Assembly: GCA_902518835.1 (NCBI GenBank) | Contig: CABYHH010000007.1 | Span: 1 to 46,864 of the forward strand | DNA from: an uncultured Pelagibacteraceae bacterium | GTDB taxonomy: Bacteria > Pseudomonadota > Alphaproteobacteria > Pelagibacterales > Pelagibacteraceae | Length of the DNA stretch: 46,864 bases | Reading direction: 5' to 3' | Shown here: positions 34,500 through 42,314 of the stretch, piece by piece | Numbering within the stretch: the stretch's first letter is position 1 | Layout: the number at the start of each line of letters is the position of its first letter | Made by a program: the position numbers and the translations under genes | Notes under the pieces: generated by a model | Databases searched by the model: none | Told to the model about the DNA's origin: nothing | Seen by the model: only the letters and a program-made list of their open reading frames with translations

Positions 34500-35489
34500 T
34501 TACTTAAAGTTTTTAATTAAATTTTGTAAATTTTTTACAGTTAAAAAATGGTTATTTGATCCAGAGTCATATCTAAATGATCCATTAACCATTTTTGATT
34601 TTTTAAACTTCTTTTTTAATTGATCGCAAAGTTTTTTTGATTGAATTTGAATATAATATTTTCCAATATCTAATATGAAATCACTTTCGTTCTTAAAAAC
34701 TAATTCTTCATGCAATTTTTCACCTATTTTAATTCCTGTAAACGTTAATTTACTCTTCGGACTAATTGCTTTTGCTAAATCTACAATATTATAAGATGGT
34801 AATTTAGGAATATAAATTTCTCCTCCAAGATTATTTTGCAAAGACCATAAAACCATGTTTACACTTTCTTCAATAGTAATGTTAAATCTAGTCATTCTTT
34901 TATCTGTAACAGTTAATTTGCCCTTTTTTCTTTGTTCAAGGAAAATTGGTACAACAGATCCTCTACTACCAAATACGTTTCCATATCTAACTACAGAAAA
35001 CTTTAAAGCTCTGTTTCCCTTAATATTATTGGCAGAAAGAAAAATTTTATCAGAACATAGTTTTGTGGCACCATATAAATTCGCCGGTGCTACTGCTTTA
35101 TCAGTTGAGAGTGCTATTACATTTTTTACTTTATTATTTATTGAGGCATTTACAATGTTTTGTGATCCCATGATATTTGTTTTTACAAATTCGAAAGGAT
35201 TATACTCAGCAGCACTAACATGTTTAAGTGCTGCCGAATGGACAATGATGTCCATGTCTTGAAAAGCTAGATTCAATCTTTCATAATCTCTTATATCTCC
35301 TAAAAAATATCTAATGCATGGATATTTCTTTTCATTAAATATTTGAGACATCTGATGTTGTTTCTGTTCATCTCTAGAAAAAACAACTAATTTCTTAATT
35401 TTTGGATATTTTTTTAATGCAATTTCTATAAATTTTTTTCCAAAAGTTCCTGTTCCACCTGTAATTAAAATTGATTTATTATTTAACAT
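34500..35489 (-). CDS. pseB: UDP-N-acetylglucosamine 4,6-dehydratase, PseB/FlaA1 type
   Basis: First step to pseudaminic and related sugars: NAD-dependent 4,6-dehydration (with C5 inversion in PseB) of UDP-GlcNAc. The 329-residue protein starts M-L-N-N-K-S-I-L-I-T-G-G-T-G-T-F-G, the classical PseB opening. R-D-E-Q-K-Q, A-A-L-K-H-V (Lys replacing Tyr in the active site), S-T-D-K-A-V, Y-G-A-T-K and R-Y-G-N-V-F-G-S-R-G-S-V follow. A longer frame starts at 35513, inside the previous gene. The ATG at 35489 is chosen because an AGGA lies about five bases upstream, one of the few clear ribosome sites here. Confidence 0.92.
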   Translation of the reverse strand: MLNNKSILITGGTGTFGKKFIEIALKKYPKIKKLVVFSRDEQKQHQMSQIFNEKKYPCIRYFLGDIRDYERLNLAFQDMDIIVHSAALKHVSAAEYNPFEFVKTNIMGSQNIVNASINNKVKNVIALSTDKAVAPANLYGATKLCSDKIFLSANNIKGNRALKFSVVRYGNVFGSRGSVVPIFLEQRKKGKLTVTDKRMTRFNITIEESVNMVLWSLQNNLGGEIYIPKLPSYNIVDLAKAISPKSKLTFTGIKIGEKLHEELVFKNESDFILDIGKYYIQIQSKKLCDQLKKKFKKSKMVNGSFRYDSGSNNHFLTVKNLQNLIKNFK

Positions 35490-35496
35490 AGTTGTC

Positions 35497-36366
35497 CTAT
35501 AAAAAATTTGCATCCATTCTTGATAACTTCAACGGATTATTTAAATTAGATTTATTTTTTTTAATTGTAAATGCAAATTTATAATTTAATTGTTTTAATA
35601 TTTTTAAAGTATTCTTGTTATACAATCCATATGGATAACTAAAAAAATTATCGTCAAGTAAGTCATATTTTTGTAAGATATCGTGATTTTTTTTAATTTC
35701 GAAAAACTGATCCTTATATTTTAATCTTGTTAGTGGATAATGGTTATATGTATGATTTCCAAAAATCATGCCATTTTTTTTCATTTCTAATGCTTGGTCC
35801 AAATTTAAGTAAAATTCTTTAAATAATTTTTTATGATTAATTTTTAAAAAATTGTAAAATATTAAATTAAGAATTTTCGAAGATATAGAAAATGGAAGAT
35901 AAATTTGAAATATATATTTTAAAATTGATGTATTTTTAGTATCTAGGGGTCTATATTTTGCGCCTTTATTAGAAATATTATTTACATAAAATCTTTTTTT
36001 AGAAAATTTATTTACAAGTTCCTCTACTAGATACAACAAATTTTCACTTTTAAAATTATTAGCAATTATTTGAATTTTGTTTACATCTAAAAAATCTTTT
36101 TTTTCAAAGACCTTCCCATTTAAAAAAAACAATGATGGTTTATTTTTTAAAAATTTTTTATAAATATTATAGTGGTCTTTATATCCATCATCAAAAGTTA
36201 ATAAAACATTATTTTTTTTATCATTTTTCTCCAAATAGATTGGGTTAATTATCTTTTTTTTATTTTTTTTTAATAACAAAGAGAATTTCTTTTCTGGATA
36301 ATAATTTACTTTAATATTTGTATTTTTTTTTTTAATAAAATGAAACATTCCAGTTGTAAACATCAT
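35497..36366 (-). CDS. Polysaccharide deacetylase (carbohydrate esterase 4)
   Basis: The 289-residue NodB-type protein has V-L-L-T-F-D-D-G-Y (catalytic Asp and metal Asp), G-N-H-T-Y-N-H (metal histidines), and F-S-Y-P-Y-G-L-Y. In contrast to the CE4 protein at 2621-3478, the N-terminus ahead of the T-F-D-D motif is short (about 77 residues) and has no membrane segment. It starts one base before the GalU remnant's stop and is followed after seven bases by pseB. In this position it might deacetylate an intermediate of the nonulosonic acid or a finished glycan residue. Confidence 0.86.
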   Translation of the reverse strand: MMFTTGMFHFIKKKNTNIKVNYYPEKKFSLLLKKNKKKIINPIYLEKNDKKNNVLLTFDDGYKDHYNIYKKFLKNKPSLFFLNGKVFEKKDFLDVNKIQIIANNFKSENLLYLVEELVNKFSKKRFYVNNISNKGAKYRPLDTKNTSILKYIFQIYLPFSISSKILNLIFYNFLKINHKKLFKEFYLNLDQALEMKKNGMIFGNHTYNHYPLTRLKYKDQFFEIKKNHDILQKYDLLDDNFFSYPYGLYNKNTLKILKQLNYKFAFTIKKNKSNLNNPLKLSRMDANFL

Positions 36367-36367
36367 A

Positions 36368-36589
36368 TTAAGTTCGCCCTTTCTTAATCTTAATCAATTT
36401 TGATAAAATAAATTTAATAATATATATTATACCAATAACTTCTTTTATACTTGCATCAACGCATTTATCTATCAAGTATTCAATTTTTAGTCTGCCACTC
36501 GTAAGTAAGAGTTCTTTAGAAAAAACACTTTTTGAGGGTAATAATCTATTGCCAAATCTAGCTACTGGAATAATTGCTTGTTTAATCAT
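36368..36589 (-). pseudogene. Truncated and degenerate GalU (UTP-glucose-1-phosphate uridylyltransferase) fragment
   Basis: The 73-residue frame begins A-I-I-P-V-A-R-F-G-N-R-L-L-P-S-K after M-I-K-Q. GalU has A-V-I-P-A-A-G-L-G-T-R-F-L-P-A-T-K, so the start is recognisable but the catalytic loop has lost its G-x-G-T-R to R-F-G-N-R. K-E-L-L and the I-E-Y-L-I-D-K-C-V helix also match. The similarity stops near residue 53, then a Lys-rich tail runs to the stop. Roughly 75% of the gene is absent. It lies one base before the deacetylase stop region, as if that gene block replaced the rest. Confidence 0.82.
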
Positions 36590-36860
36590 TTAAATGTTTT
36601 ACTTATTAAAATATTTTATACTAATGAAATATTATTAAATAATAATGATTTAAATGAGGCATTAAATAAAGTCACAAATCTTGGTTTTGTGCCATTATGA
36701 GAAGCCTCATAAAGTTCATATATTATTTGTAAGAAATTAAGTTAAATTTTTTTGTATGATAAAAATAGCGGTCTCCAAAAAAAAATTAAAATCAACCAAC
36801 AAAAAAAATAAAAATGTTTATTAAAGTTTCTAATATAAAACAAGAAAGCAAAATCTTAAC
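36590..36860. other. Divergent intergenic region (271 bases)
   Basis: This spacer separates minus-strand and plus-strand blocks. It includes the coaxial inverted repeats described separately, and a TATGAT at 36755-36760 that could be a -10 box for the plus-strand methyltransferase; no TTGACA-like -35 is seen at 16-18 bases, so the promoter call is weak. On the plus strand, 36590-36700 is open without a start codon and ends D-L-N-E-A-L-N-K-V-T-N-L-G-F-V-P-L, protein-like but unrecognised; it may be another fossil or chance. Confidence 0.3.
36654..36710. repeat. Two coaxial inverted repeats (nested stem)
   Basis: An outer pair, ATGAGGC (36654-36660) and GCCTCAT (36704-36710), and an inner pair, CACAAA (36673-36678) and TTTGTG (36686-36691), share the same centre at 36682. 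The inner loop is seven bases, and 12 unpaired bases lie on each side between the stems. It is more GC-rich than its surroundings. It could be a structured RNA, a protein-binding site or coincidence. Confidence 0.4.
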
Positions 36861-38342
36861 ATGGCTAATCATTTAGTATCTTTTTATGTAAATAATTATA
36901 AATTTTTTATATCGATTAGAAATCATTTTAAATTAGATAAAATTACTAGATTATCATTATTACGAATAAAGAAATTGTTAAGTAAAAATAAATACTTAAG
37001 AAATCATCTAAAAAAAAAATATGGAAAAATAGAAATCTTATATCCTGAGGGATGTTCTTTAATAGATGAAAAAATTATAATTGATATTCTAAAAACTTAT
37101 TCAAATAGAAAAGTTAAGCTTAGTATTATTGGTGGAATATCTGGCTCAGTTCCCACATCAATAATAATAAATTCAGGAACTCAAAAAAAAAGATATTTTA
37201 TTTTTAATCAAAAAATTTCTGGAGTGAATTTTGATACAAACCGTCCATTAAGAAAATTTTTATATAATAAACTAATCAACAATTATAAAAAAATTTTAGA
37301 AATGGAATTTAATGAAATTGTAAAATTTCTTAAGACTAAAGAGTCAATAAATTTTTTTCTAAGGTACGGGAATAAATCAATTAAAATATATAATATTAAT
37401 AAATGTCCCAATTGTTTTTCAAAAAATACAATTAAACTATTTCACTCTGAAGGAAATACAATTCAGGGCTTTTTACCCAGCTCAAATTCTCTTTATAATT
37501 TATGTAGGGAATGTGAATTAGTTTTTTCAAACAAACAAGTAAGTAAAGAAAATTTAAAAATTTATTATCAAAACTTTGCATATGAAAGAAAAAAATCAAC
37601 AAAAAATCATATGAAATTACTTAAAAATTTAAATGAGTACAACACTTCACATTTTTCAAATTATCTACACAGTGCAAAAAAAATTAAAAGATCAAAAAGT
37701 ATTTTAGATCTTGGATCGGGAAATGGAGAATTTGTTTCTTTAGCAAGAAAAATAAATAAAAATACAAAAATTTCTGCGTTAGATTGGTTTATGCCAAAAA
37801 ATCTTAAAAGTGCTTTAAAAAGCTTAAATATAATTCCCTACACTTCACAAATTTCAATAGAGTCATTAAGAAAATTAAATCTTAATAAATTTGATTTAAT
37901 TACGATGTGGGAGGTTATTGAGCATTTTAAAATTGATGATTTGAAAAAAATATTAATTTACATTAAAACTTTAATGACAGACAATGGATTCTTAATTTTG
38001 TCTACACCTGATTTTGATGATCCTCATTGCAAAAGTCTTGATTTCTGGAGTATGGCCGCAGGAGAACATTTGAGTGTCTTTAATGAAAATAGTATAAAAA
38101 ATATATTGAACAACACTGGATACTATGTGAAGAACATAGAAAAAGAGTCTGTTACAATTAAAAAAGCTAATGCTTGGTATGATTATGGACTTAAGACAAA
38201 TAGTAGCTTAGCTGGACGCGGTTCAGCACAAATGATTGAGCAAATATTAAAAAATAAAAAGCTTAGAGAGAAATATAAATACATATCTCGAAAAAATAAA
38301 ATTGGAAGTGAAATGATAATTGTTGCAGGAAAACAAACTTAA
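36861..38342 (+). CDS. SAM-dependent methyltransferase with an unusual N-terminal domain
   Basis: The 493-residue protein has three parts. Residues 1-175 form a basic, unrecognised domain with G-G-I-S-G-S-V-P near 92. C182-x2-C185 and C215-x2-C218 form a zinc ribbon. A class I SAM domain follows, with S-I-L-D-L-G-S-G-N-G-E (281-290), M-W-E-V-I-E-H-F and S-T-P-D-F-D-D. The zinc-plus-SAM part resembles methyltransferases of polysaccharide loci. It begins the plus-strand mixed block after a 271-base divergent spacer. The acceptor is unknown; a sugar or lipid-linked glycan is likely. Confidence 0.8.
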   Translation: MANHLVSFYVNNYKFFISIRNHFKLDKITRLSLLRIKKLLSKNKYLRNHLKKKYGKIEILYPEGCSLIDEKIIIDILKTYSNRKVKLSIIGGISGSVPTSIIINSGTQKKRYFIFNQKISGVNFDTNRPLRKFLYNKLINNYKKILEMEFNEIVKFLKTKESINFFLRYGNKSIKIYNINKCPNCFSKNTIKLFHSEGNTIQGFLPSSNSLYNLCRECELVFSNKQVSKENLKIYYQNFAYERKKSTKNHMKLLKNLNEYNTSHFSNYLHSAKKIKRSKSILDLGSGNGEFVSLARKINKNTKISALDWFMPKNLKSALKSLNIIPYTSQISIESLRKLNLNKFDLITMWEVIEHFKIDDLKKILIYIKTLMTDNGFLILSTPDFDDPHCKSLDFWSMAAGEHLSVFNENSIKNILNNTGYYVKNIEKESVTIKKANAWYDYGLKTNSSLAGRGSAQMIEQILKNKKLREKYKYISRKNKIGSEMIIVAGKQT

Positions 38343-38403
38343 ATGAAAAAACTGTACCATTTGCAAAAAGCTACAATAAATAAAGAAAAGTTAAAGTTTT
38401 TTT

Positions 38404-39792
38404 ATGATTAAGAAACCACAACCAATAGATAGTAATTTACATGAAAAGGATTTTCAATTAGGTATAACAAAGTTTGGTTTAAATAGTGATGTTAAATTTT
38501 GTTCAAAATGTATCATATCAAATCAAAGACCTAATTCAGAAATAGAGTATAGACACACAGCAGGTACAAAAAAAAAAACGATTTATTTTGATGAAAATGG
38601 AGTTTGCGATGCTTGTAATGTGGCAGCAAGAAAAAAATCAAAAATTGACTGGGAAAAAAGAGAGCAAGAATTAATTCAATTATGTAAAAAATTTAAAAGT
38701 AATAAAAAAGGTGAATATGACTGTATTGTACCAGGCTCAGGTGGTAAGGACAGTTTTTATACTTCACATATTCTTAAATATAAATACGGAATGAACCCTT
38801 TAACTGTTACCTGGTCTCCTAACATGTATACAGATTGGGGTCGTAAAAACATGGATAATTGGGTTAATTCGGGTTTTGATAATATTTTATTTACGCCAGA
38901 TAGAAAGGTTCAGCGGTTGCTCACTAGGTTGTCAGTAGAAAATCTTTTTCATCCTTTTCAAGCTTTTCAATTTGGGCAAAAATCTCTTGCACCTAGATTA
39001 GCCTCAAAATTAAATATTAAATTAATTTTTTATGGAGAAAATCAAGCAGAATATGGAAATAGTTCTGATGATCTTTCAAGTCCGTTAATGTCAAATCGTT
39101 TTTTTTCCTTAGAAACTATAAACGAAAACGAGATTTTTTTAGGAGGTGTTAGTGTATCGGAGTTAAAAAGTAAATATGGCTTAAATGATAATGATTTTAA
39201 TAATTATCTTCCTTTAAAAACAGATGATGTTAAGAAAAAAAATATTGAAGTCCATTTTTTAAGCCATTATCTAAAATGGCATCCTCAAGCCAATTATTAC
39301 TATGCTGTAAAACACGGAAATTTTATTACTAGTCCAGAAAGAATGCCAGGTACATATACAAAATTTGCTTCAATAGATGATAAAATGGAAGATTTTAATT
39401 ATTATACATTAGGCATTAAATATGGAATTGGATGGACTTCATACGTTGCATCATGGGAAATAAGAGACGGTGATTTAACAAGAGAAGAGGGAATTGCATT
39501 AGCAAAAAAGTATGACTTAGAATTCCCATCTAGATTTTCACAAGATTTATATAATTATATTTCTTTACCAAGCAACGAATATCCAAAAGCATCTAAAAAT
39601 TTTGAAGAACCAATAGTTGACCATGAATATTTTATGAATTTACATGATAAATTTAGATCACCACATATATGGAAAAAAGAAAAAGGTAAATGGGAGTTGA
39701 GACATAAAATATGGGAAACCGATGCTAAGAGGAATGTTTCAAAAAAATCAGATATTTATACTTGGGAGGGAAATAAAAAAAATAATACATAA
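38404..39792 (+). CDS. N-acetyl sugar amidotransferase, PseA/WbpG/LegG type (acetamidino synthesis)
   Basis: Converts an N-acetyl group of a sugar to acetamidino using ATP and ammonia delivered by HisH/HisF-like partners. The 462-residue protein has two zinc Cys pairs, C33-x2-C36 and C68-x2-C71, and the ATP PP-loop P-G111-S-G-G-K-D-S117. It also has F-Y-G-E-N-Q-A-E-Y-G and an aromatic-rich C-terminus, all typical. Its HisF and HisH partners are in the window at 44017-45404 but separated by four other genes. With neuB nearby, an acetamidino-pseudaminic or -legionaminic acid is the natural product to expect; UDP-amino-hexuronic acid (WbpG) is the alternative. Confidence 0.9.
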   Translation: MIKKPQPIDSNLHEKDFQLGITKFGLNSDVKFCSKCIISNQRPNSEIEYRHTAGTKKKTIYFDENGVCDACNVAARKKSKIDWEKREQELIQLCKKFKSNKKGEYDCIVPGSGGKDSFYTSHILKYKYGMNPLTVTWSPNMYTDWGRKNMDNWVNSGFDNILFTPDRKVQRLLTRLSVENLFHPFQAFQFGQKSLAPRLASKLNIKLIFYGENQAEYGNSSDDLSSPLMSNRFFSLETINENEIFLGGVSVSELKSKYGLNDNDFNNYLPLKTDDVKKKNIEVHFLSHYLKWHPQANYYYAVKHGNFITSPERMPGTYTKFASIDDKMEDFNYYTLGIKYGIGWTSYVASWEIRDGDLTREEGIALAKKYDLEFPSRFSQDLYNYISLPSNEYPKASKNFEEPIVDHEYFMNLHDKFRSPHIWKKEKGKWELRHKIWETDAKRNVSKKSDIYTWEGNKKNNT

Positions 39793-39804
39793 AAACATTT
39801 AATA

Positions 39805-41064
39805 ATGAACTTTAGTATTACACAAAAAGAGGTAAAAAAATTCGCAAATTATAGTGGAGATTTTAACCAAATTCATATTGATTGGTTAACAGGTTACAAT
39901 TCCCTTTATGGGGAAAATATTGCTCATGGTGTTTTGGTAATATTTAATGTTTTAAAAAAAATTAAATTACAAAAATTTTATAATATTAAATTTAATTTCT
40001 TATCACACATATCCTTAAACCAACAAATTAATATAAAAAAGATAAATAAAAATTACTATAAAATTTATCAAAACAAAAAAATATGCATTTTGATTGAATT
40101 TAACAGTTTTTTTGAAAATATTGATTTAAGTTATCTAAAGAAAAAAATTTATCCAAACTATTTAGAATGTAAAAAATTTAGTCATCCTTTGGTTGAAAAA
40201 AATTTAAAATGGTCTTTATCTGCTTTATCAAAATTTGTTGGTATGGATACTCCAGGTAAAAATTCACTTATATCGAGTATTCATATAATAAAAAATAAAA
40301 ATGTTTTTTATAAAAAAAATAAGTTTCAAATTTTTTATAAGAAAATCAAAAAAACACCACTTTTTGAGAATTATCTATTGTTTAAGGAATTTGAGATAAA
40401 ATTTATTAGTGCTTATAGACCAATTTTTAAAATCAAAAAAACACCAAAACCATCTAATAAATTAACAAATAAAATAAAATCAATAAAAAGAAATATTTTT
40501 ATTTTAGGTGCAAGTACAGGTCTTGGTTATGAATTTTTAAAGATATGTAAATACAATAAAAAAATAAAAATTTTTGCTAGTTATAATCAAAATAAAATTG
40601 ATTTAAGAGGTAAAAACATTTTTTGTCTTAAGCTAAATATTGAAAAAGATATGAAAAAAGTATTAAAAATTATTCAAAAATATCAACCATTAAATATGTA
40701 TTATTTTGTATCACCAAAAATTTTTTTTATGAATACAAATATTTTATATAAAGAAAAATATAAAAAATATTATTGTGAATATCCTGAAAAAATTTTGAAA
40801 AATTTTTCAAAAAAAGGAAACGGTTTTTTTTATCCATCTTCAATTTTAGCTAAAAAAAAAGATTCTTATTATTCTCAATATAAAGCTATCGGTGAAAAAG
40901 TAATTCAAAAATTTAAAAATAATAAATTTGTTAAAGTTAAAATTATAAGATTACCTGGTCTTAAAACAAAACAAACTGTGACATTAATAGAAAACAAATA
41001 TCCTTTTTTTACCGATTATTTAAAAGATAATTCAAAATACTTTGATCAAATTTTATTTAAATAG
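39805..41064 (+). CDS. Fusion: MaoC-like hydratase + short-chain dehydrogenase
   Basis: The 419-residue protein combines two acyl-modifying folds. Residues 1-115 are a MaoC hot-dog domain: Y-S-G-D19-F-N-Q-I-H24-I-D holds the catalytic Asp/His, and I-A-H41-G-V-L closes the motif. The C-terminal part, from about residue 230, is an SDR with I-L-G-A-S-T-G-L-G-Y-E, Y-P-S-S-I-L (Ser) and Y-Y-S-Q-Y-K (YxxxK). These would hydrate an enoyl thioester and oxidise/reduce the hydroxyl. The middle (120-225) is unassigned. It ends one base before the convergent GNAT gene; the ACP and FkbH genes lie just beyond on the other strand, so ACP-bound acyl groups are the likely substrates. Confidence 0.8.
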   Translation: MNFSITQKEVKKFANYSGDFNQIHIDWLTGYNSLYGENIAHGVLVIFNVLKKIKLQKFYNIKFNFLSHISLNQQINIKKINKNYYKIYQNKKICILIEFNSFFENIDLSYLKKKIYPNYLECKKFSHPLVEKNLKWSLSALSKFVGMDTPGKNSLISSIHIIKNKNVFYKKNKFQIFYKKIKKTPLFENYLLFKEFEIKFISAYRPIFKIKKTPKPSNKLTNKIKSIKRNIFILGASTGLGYEFLKICKYNKKIKIFASYNQNKIDLRGKNIFCLKLNIEKDMKKVLKIIQKYQPLNMYYFVSPKIFFMNTNILYKEKYKKYYCEYPEKILKNFSKKGNGFFYPSSILAKKKDSYYSQYKAIGEKVIQKFKNNKFVKVKIIRLPGLKTKQTVTLIENKYPFFTDYLKDNSKYFDQILFK

Positions 41065-41065
41065 A

Positions 41066-42046
41066 TTATGAAGGTCTATCCTGATCACAATCTCCTTTAA
41101 AAATTTTTAATTTCCTTAAATTTTCCATATATGCAAATCTAATTTTTATATTTTTTTTTACAAAAGGTTCATAATAGTTTGGCACAATAATTTCTTTTTT
41201 AAAATTATTTAGTTTAAAAGGAAAATTTTTTCTATTTATGGAGGCACCATATTCATAAAAATCTATATATTCTGCATTTTTGCTTTCTAGAAGTTTTATT
41301 AATTCAGCATGAAGATTATAAAAATTATTTAAGTTTCCCATATAATCTACAATTCTTATTGCATAATTTTTTTTAAAAGAGCAGATTCTAGTTACAAAAA
41401 AGCTTTTGAGTTTCTTATCATGAAAAATACCATAAAATTCATATTTATATATTGGATGTTTAAAATATCTATTAATAAAAAAGATAAAATCTTTATTACT
41501 ATTTTTAATAATTACTTCATTTAATTTTTTGAGCTGCGAAATTTTTTTTATATGATAATCAATATTTATTTTACTTCTATTTTTAAAAATATTTTTACTT
41601 TTAACTAAATTAAATTTTCTTTTATTACTGTTTATAAAATACCAATGATTCAAATATCCAGTTTTAAAACCTAATTTTTTTAGAATTACTTCTGTCTTTT
41701 GAGAATTTCCAGTTGTGCCAATCATATTACTTTTTTTAAAAATTCTACTTATTAATGAGAGTGAGTTCGCAGAATTTTTTATTGTAAGCCAATTTACTAG
41801 CCAATATGTATCATTTCCCTTTAAAAATTTTGAATACTGACTGTTAGGAATAAAGCCCAGGCATCCAACTATTTCTTTATTTTTGATACAAATTAGAAAA
41901 TTATACTTTTTCGTAATCGGGTTATAAAATTGCCAATTAAAGAATTTTTTATTTTTTGCGAGAATATGTTTTTTTTTCCAAAATTTTCCTATAAAAAACA
42001 TTAATTGATTTAAATCTTTTTTTGTACATAATTTTATAATATTCAT
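41066..42046 (-). CDS. GNAT-like N-acyltransferase
   Basis: The 326-residue protein has an acyl-CoA/ACP N-acyltransferase pattern. It starts N-I-I-K-L-C-T-K-K-D-L with W-K-K-K-H and W-Q-F-Y-N, then V-G-C-L-G-F-I-P (strand 4) and M-I-G-T-T-G-N-S. An unusual conserved-looking tail K-G-D-C-D-Q-D-R-P-S ends the protein; I associate such a tail (D-G-D-Q-D-R-P-N) with transferases of sugar loci. It follows the ACP gene after 43 bases, so the donor may be acyl-ACP and the acceptor the amino group of a nonulosonic acid. Donor and acceptor are inferred. Confidence 0.7.
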   Translation of the reverse strand: MNIIKLCTKKDLNQLMFFIGKFWKKKHILAKNKKFFNWQFYNPITKKYNFLICIKNKEIVGCLGFIPNSQYSKFLKGNDTYWLVNWLTIKNSANSLSLISRIFKKSNMIGTTGNSQKTEVILKKLGFKTGYLNHWYFINSNKRKFNLVKSKNIFKNRSKINIDYHIKKISQLKKLNEVIIKNSNKDFIFFINRYFKHPIYKYEFYGIFHDKKLKSFFVTRICSFKKNYAIRIVDYMGNLNNFYNLHAELIKLLESKNAEYIDFYEYGASINRKNFPFKLNNFKKEIIVPNYYEPFVKKNIKIRFAYMENLRKLKIFKGDCDQDRPS

Positions 42047-42089
42047 TGAGAATCGACTTTTAAAAATCCATAAGAATTTTTTTTCAAGT

Positions 42090-42314
42090 TTATTTTTTTT
42101 TAATTGCTTTAATAATTTCCTTTATTGATTTAAGTTCTAACATTTCAGAAACAGAAAATTTGATTTTAAATTTTTTTTCTAAAGAAATCAAAAATTGAAG
42201 ATGACTAATTGAGTCCCATTCATTAAAATCGCCAACTTTTAAATATTTTGTAAATTTTTTGCGTTTAAAAATTCTTTTAAATATTAGTTCTACTACATTT
42301 TCAATTTTTTTCAT
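42090..42314 (-). CDS. Acyl carrier protein
   Basis: A 74-residue carrier protein with the phosphopantetheine site E-W-D34-S35-I-S-H followed by the recognition helix, and K-K-F-K-I-K-F as the third segment. A TTG at 42323 would add three residues; the ATG at 42314 is the more likely start and overlaps the FkbH-like gene by 14 bases. Unlike housekeeping ACPs, it is basic rather than acidic in the N-terminal third. The coupling with FkbH implies that the carrier is loaded with a three-carbon glyceryl or similar acyl unit. Confidence 0.85.
   Translation of the reverse strand: MKKIENVVELIFKRIFKRKKFTKYLKVGDFNEWDSISHLQFLISLEKKFKIKFSVSEMLELKSIKEIIKAIKKK

Noticed and set aside
34855-35262. 135-codon antisense frame opposite pseB
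   Set aside because: Mirror frame of a strongly conserved gene; no start signal and no domain pattern.
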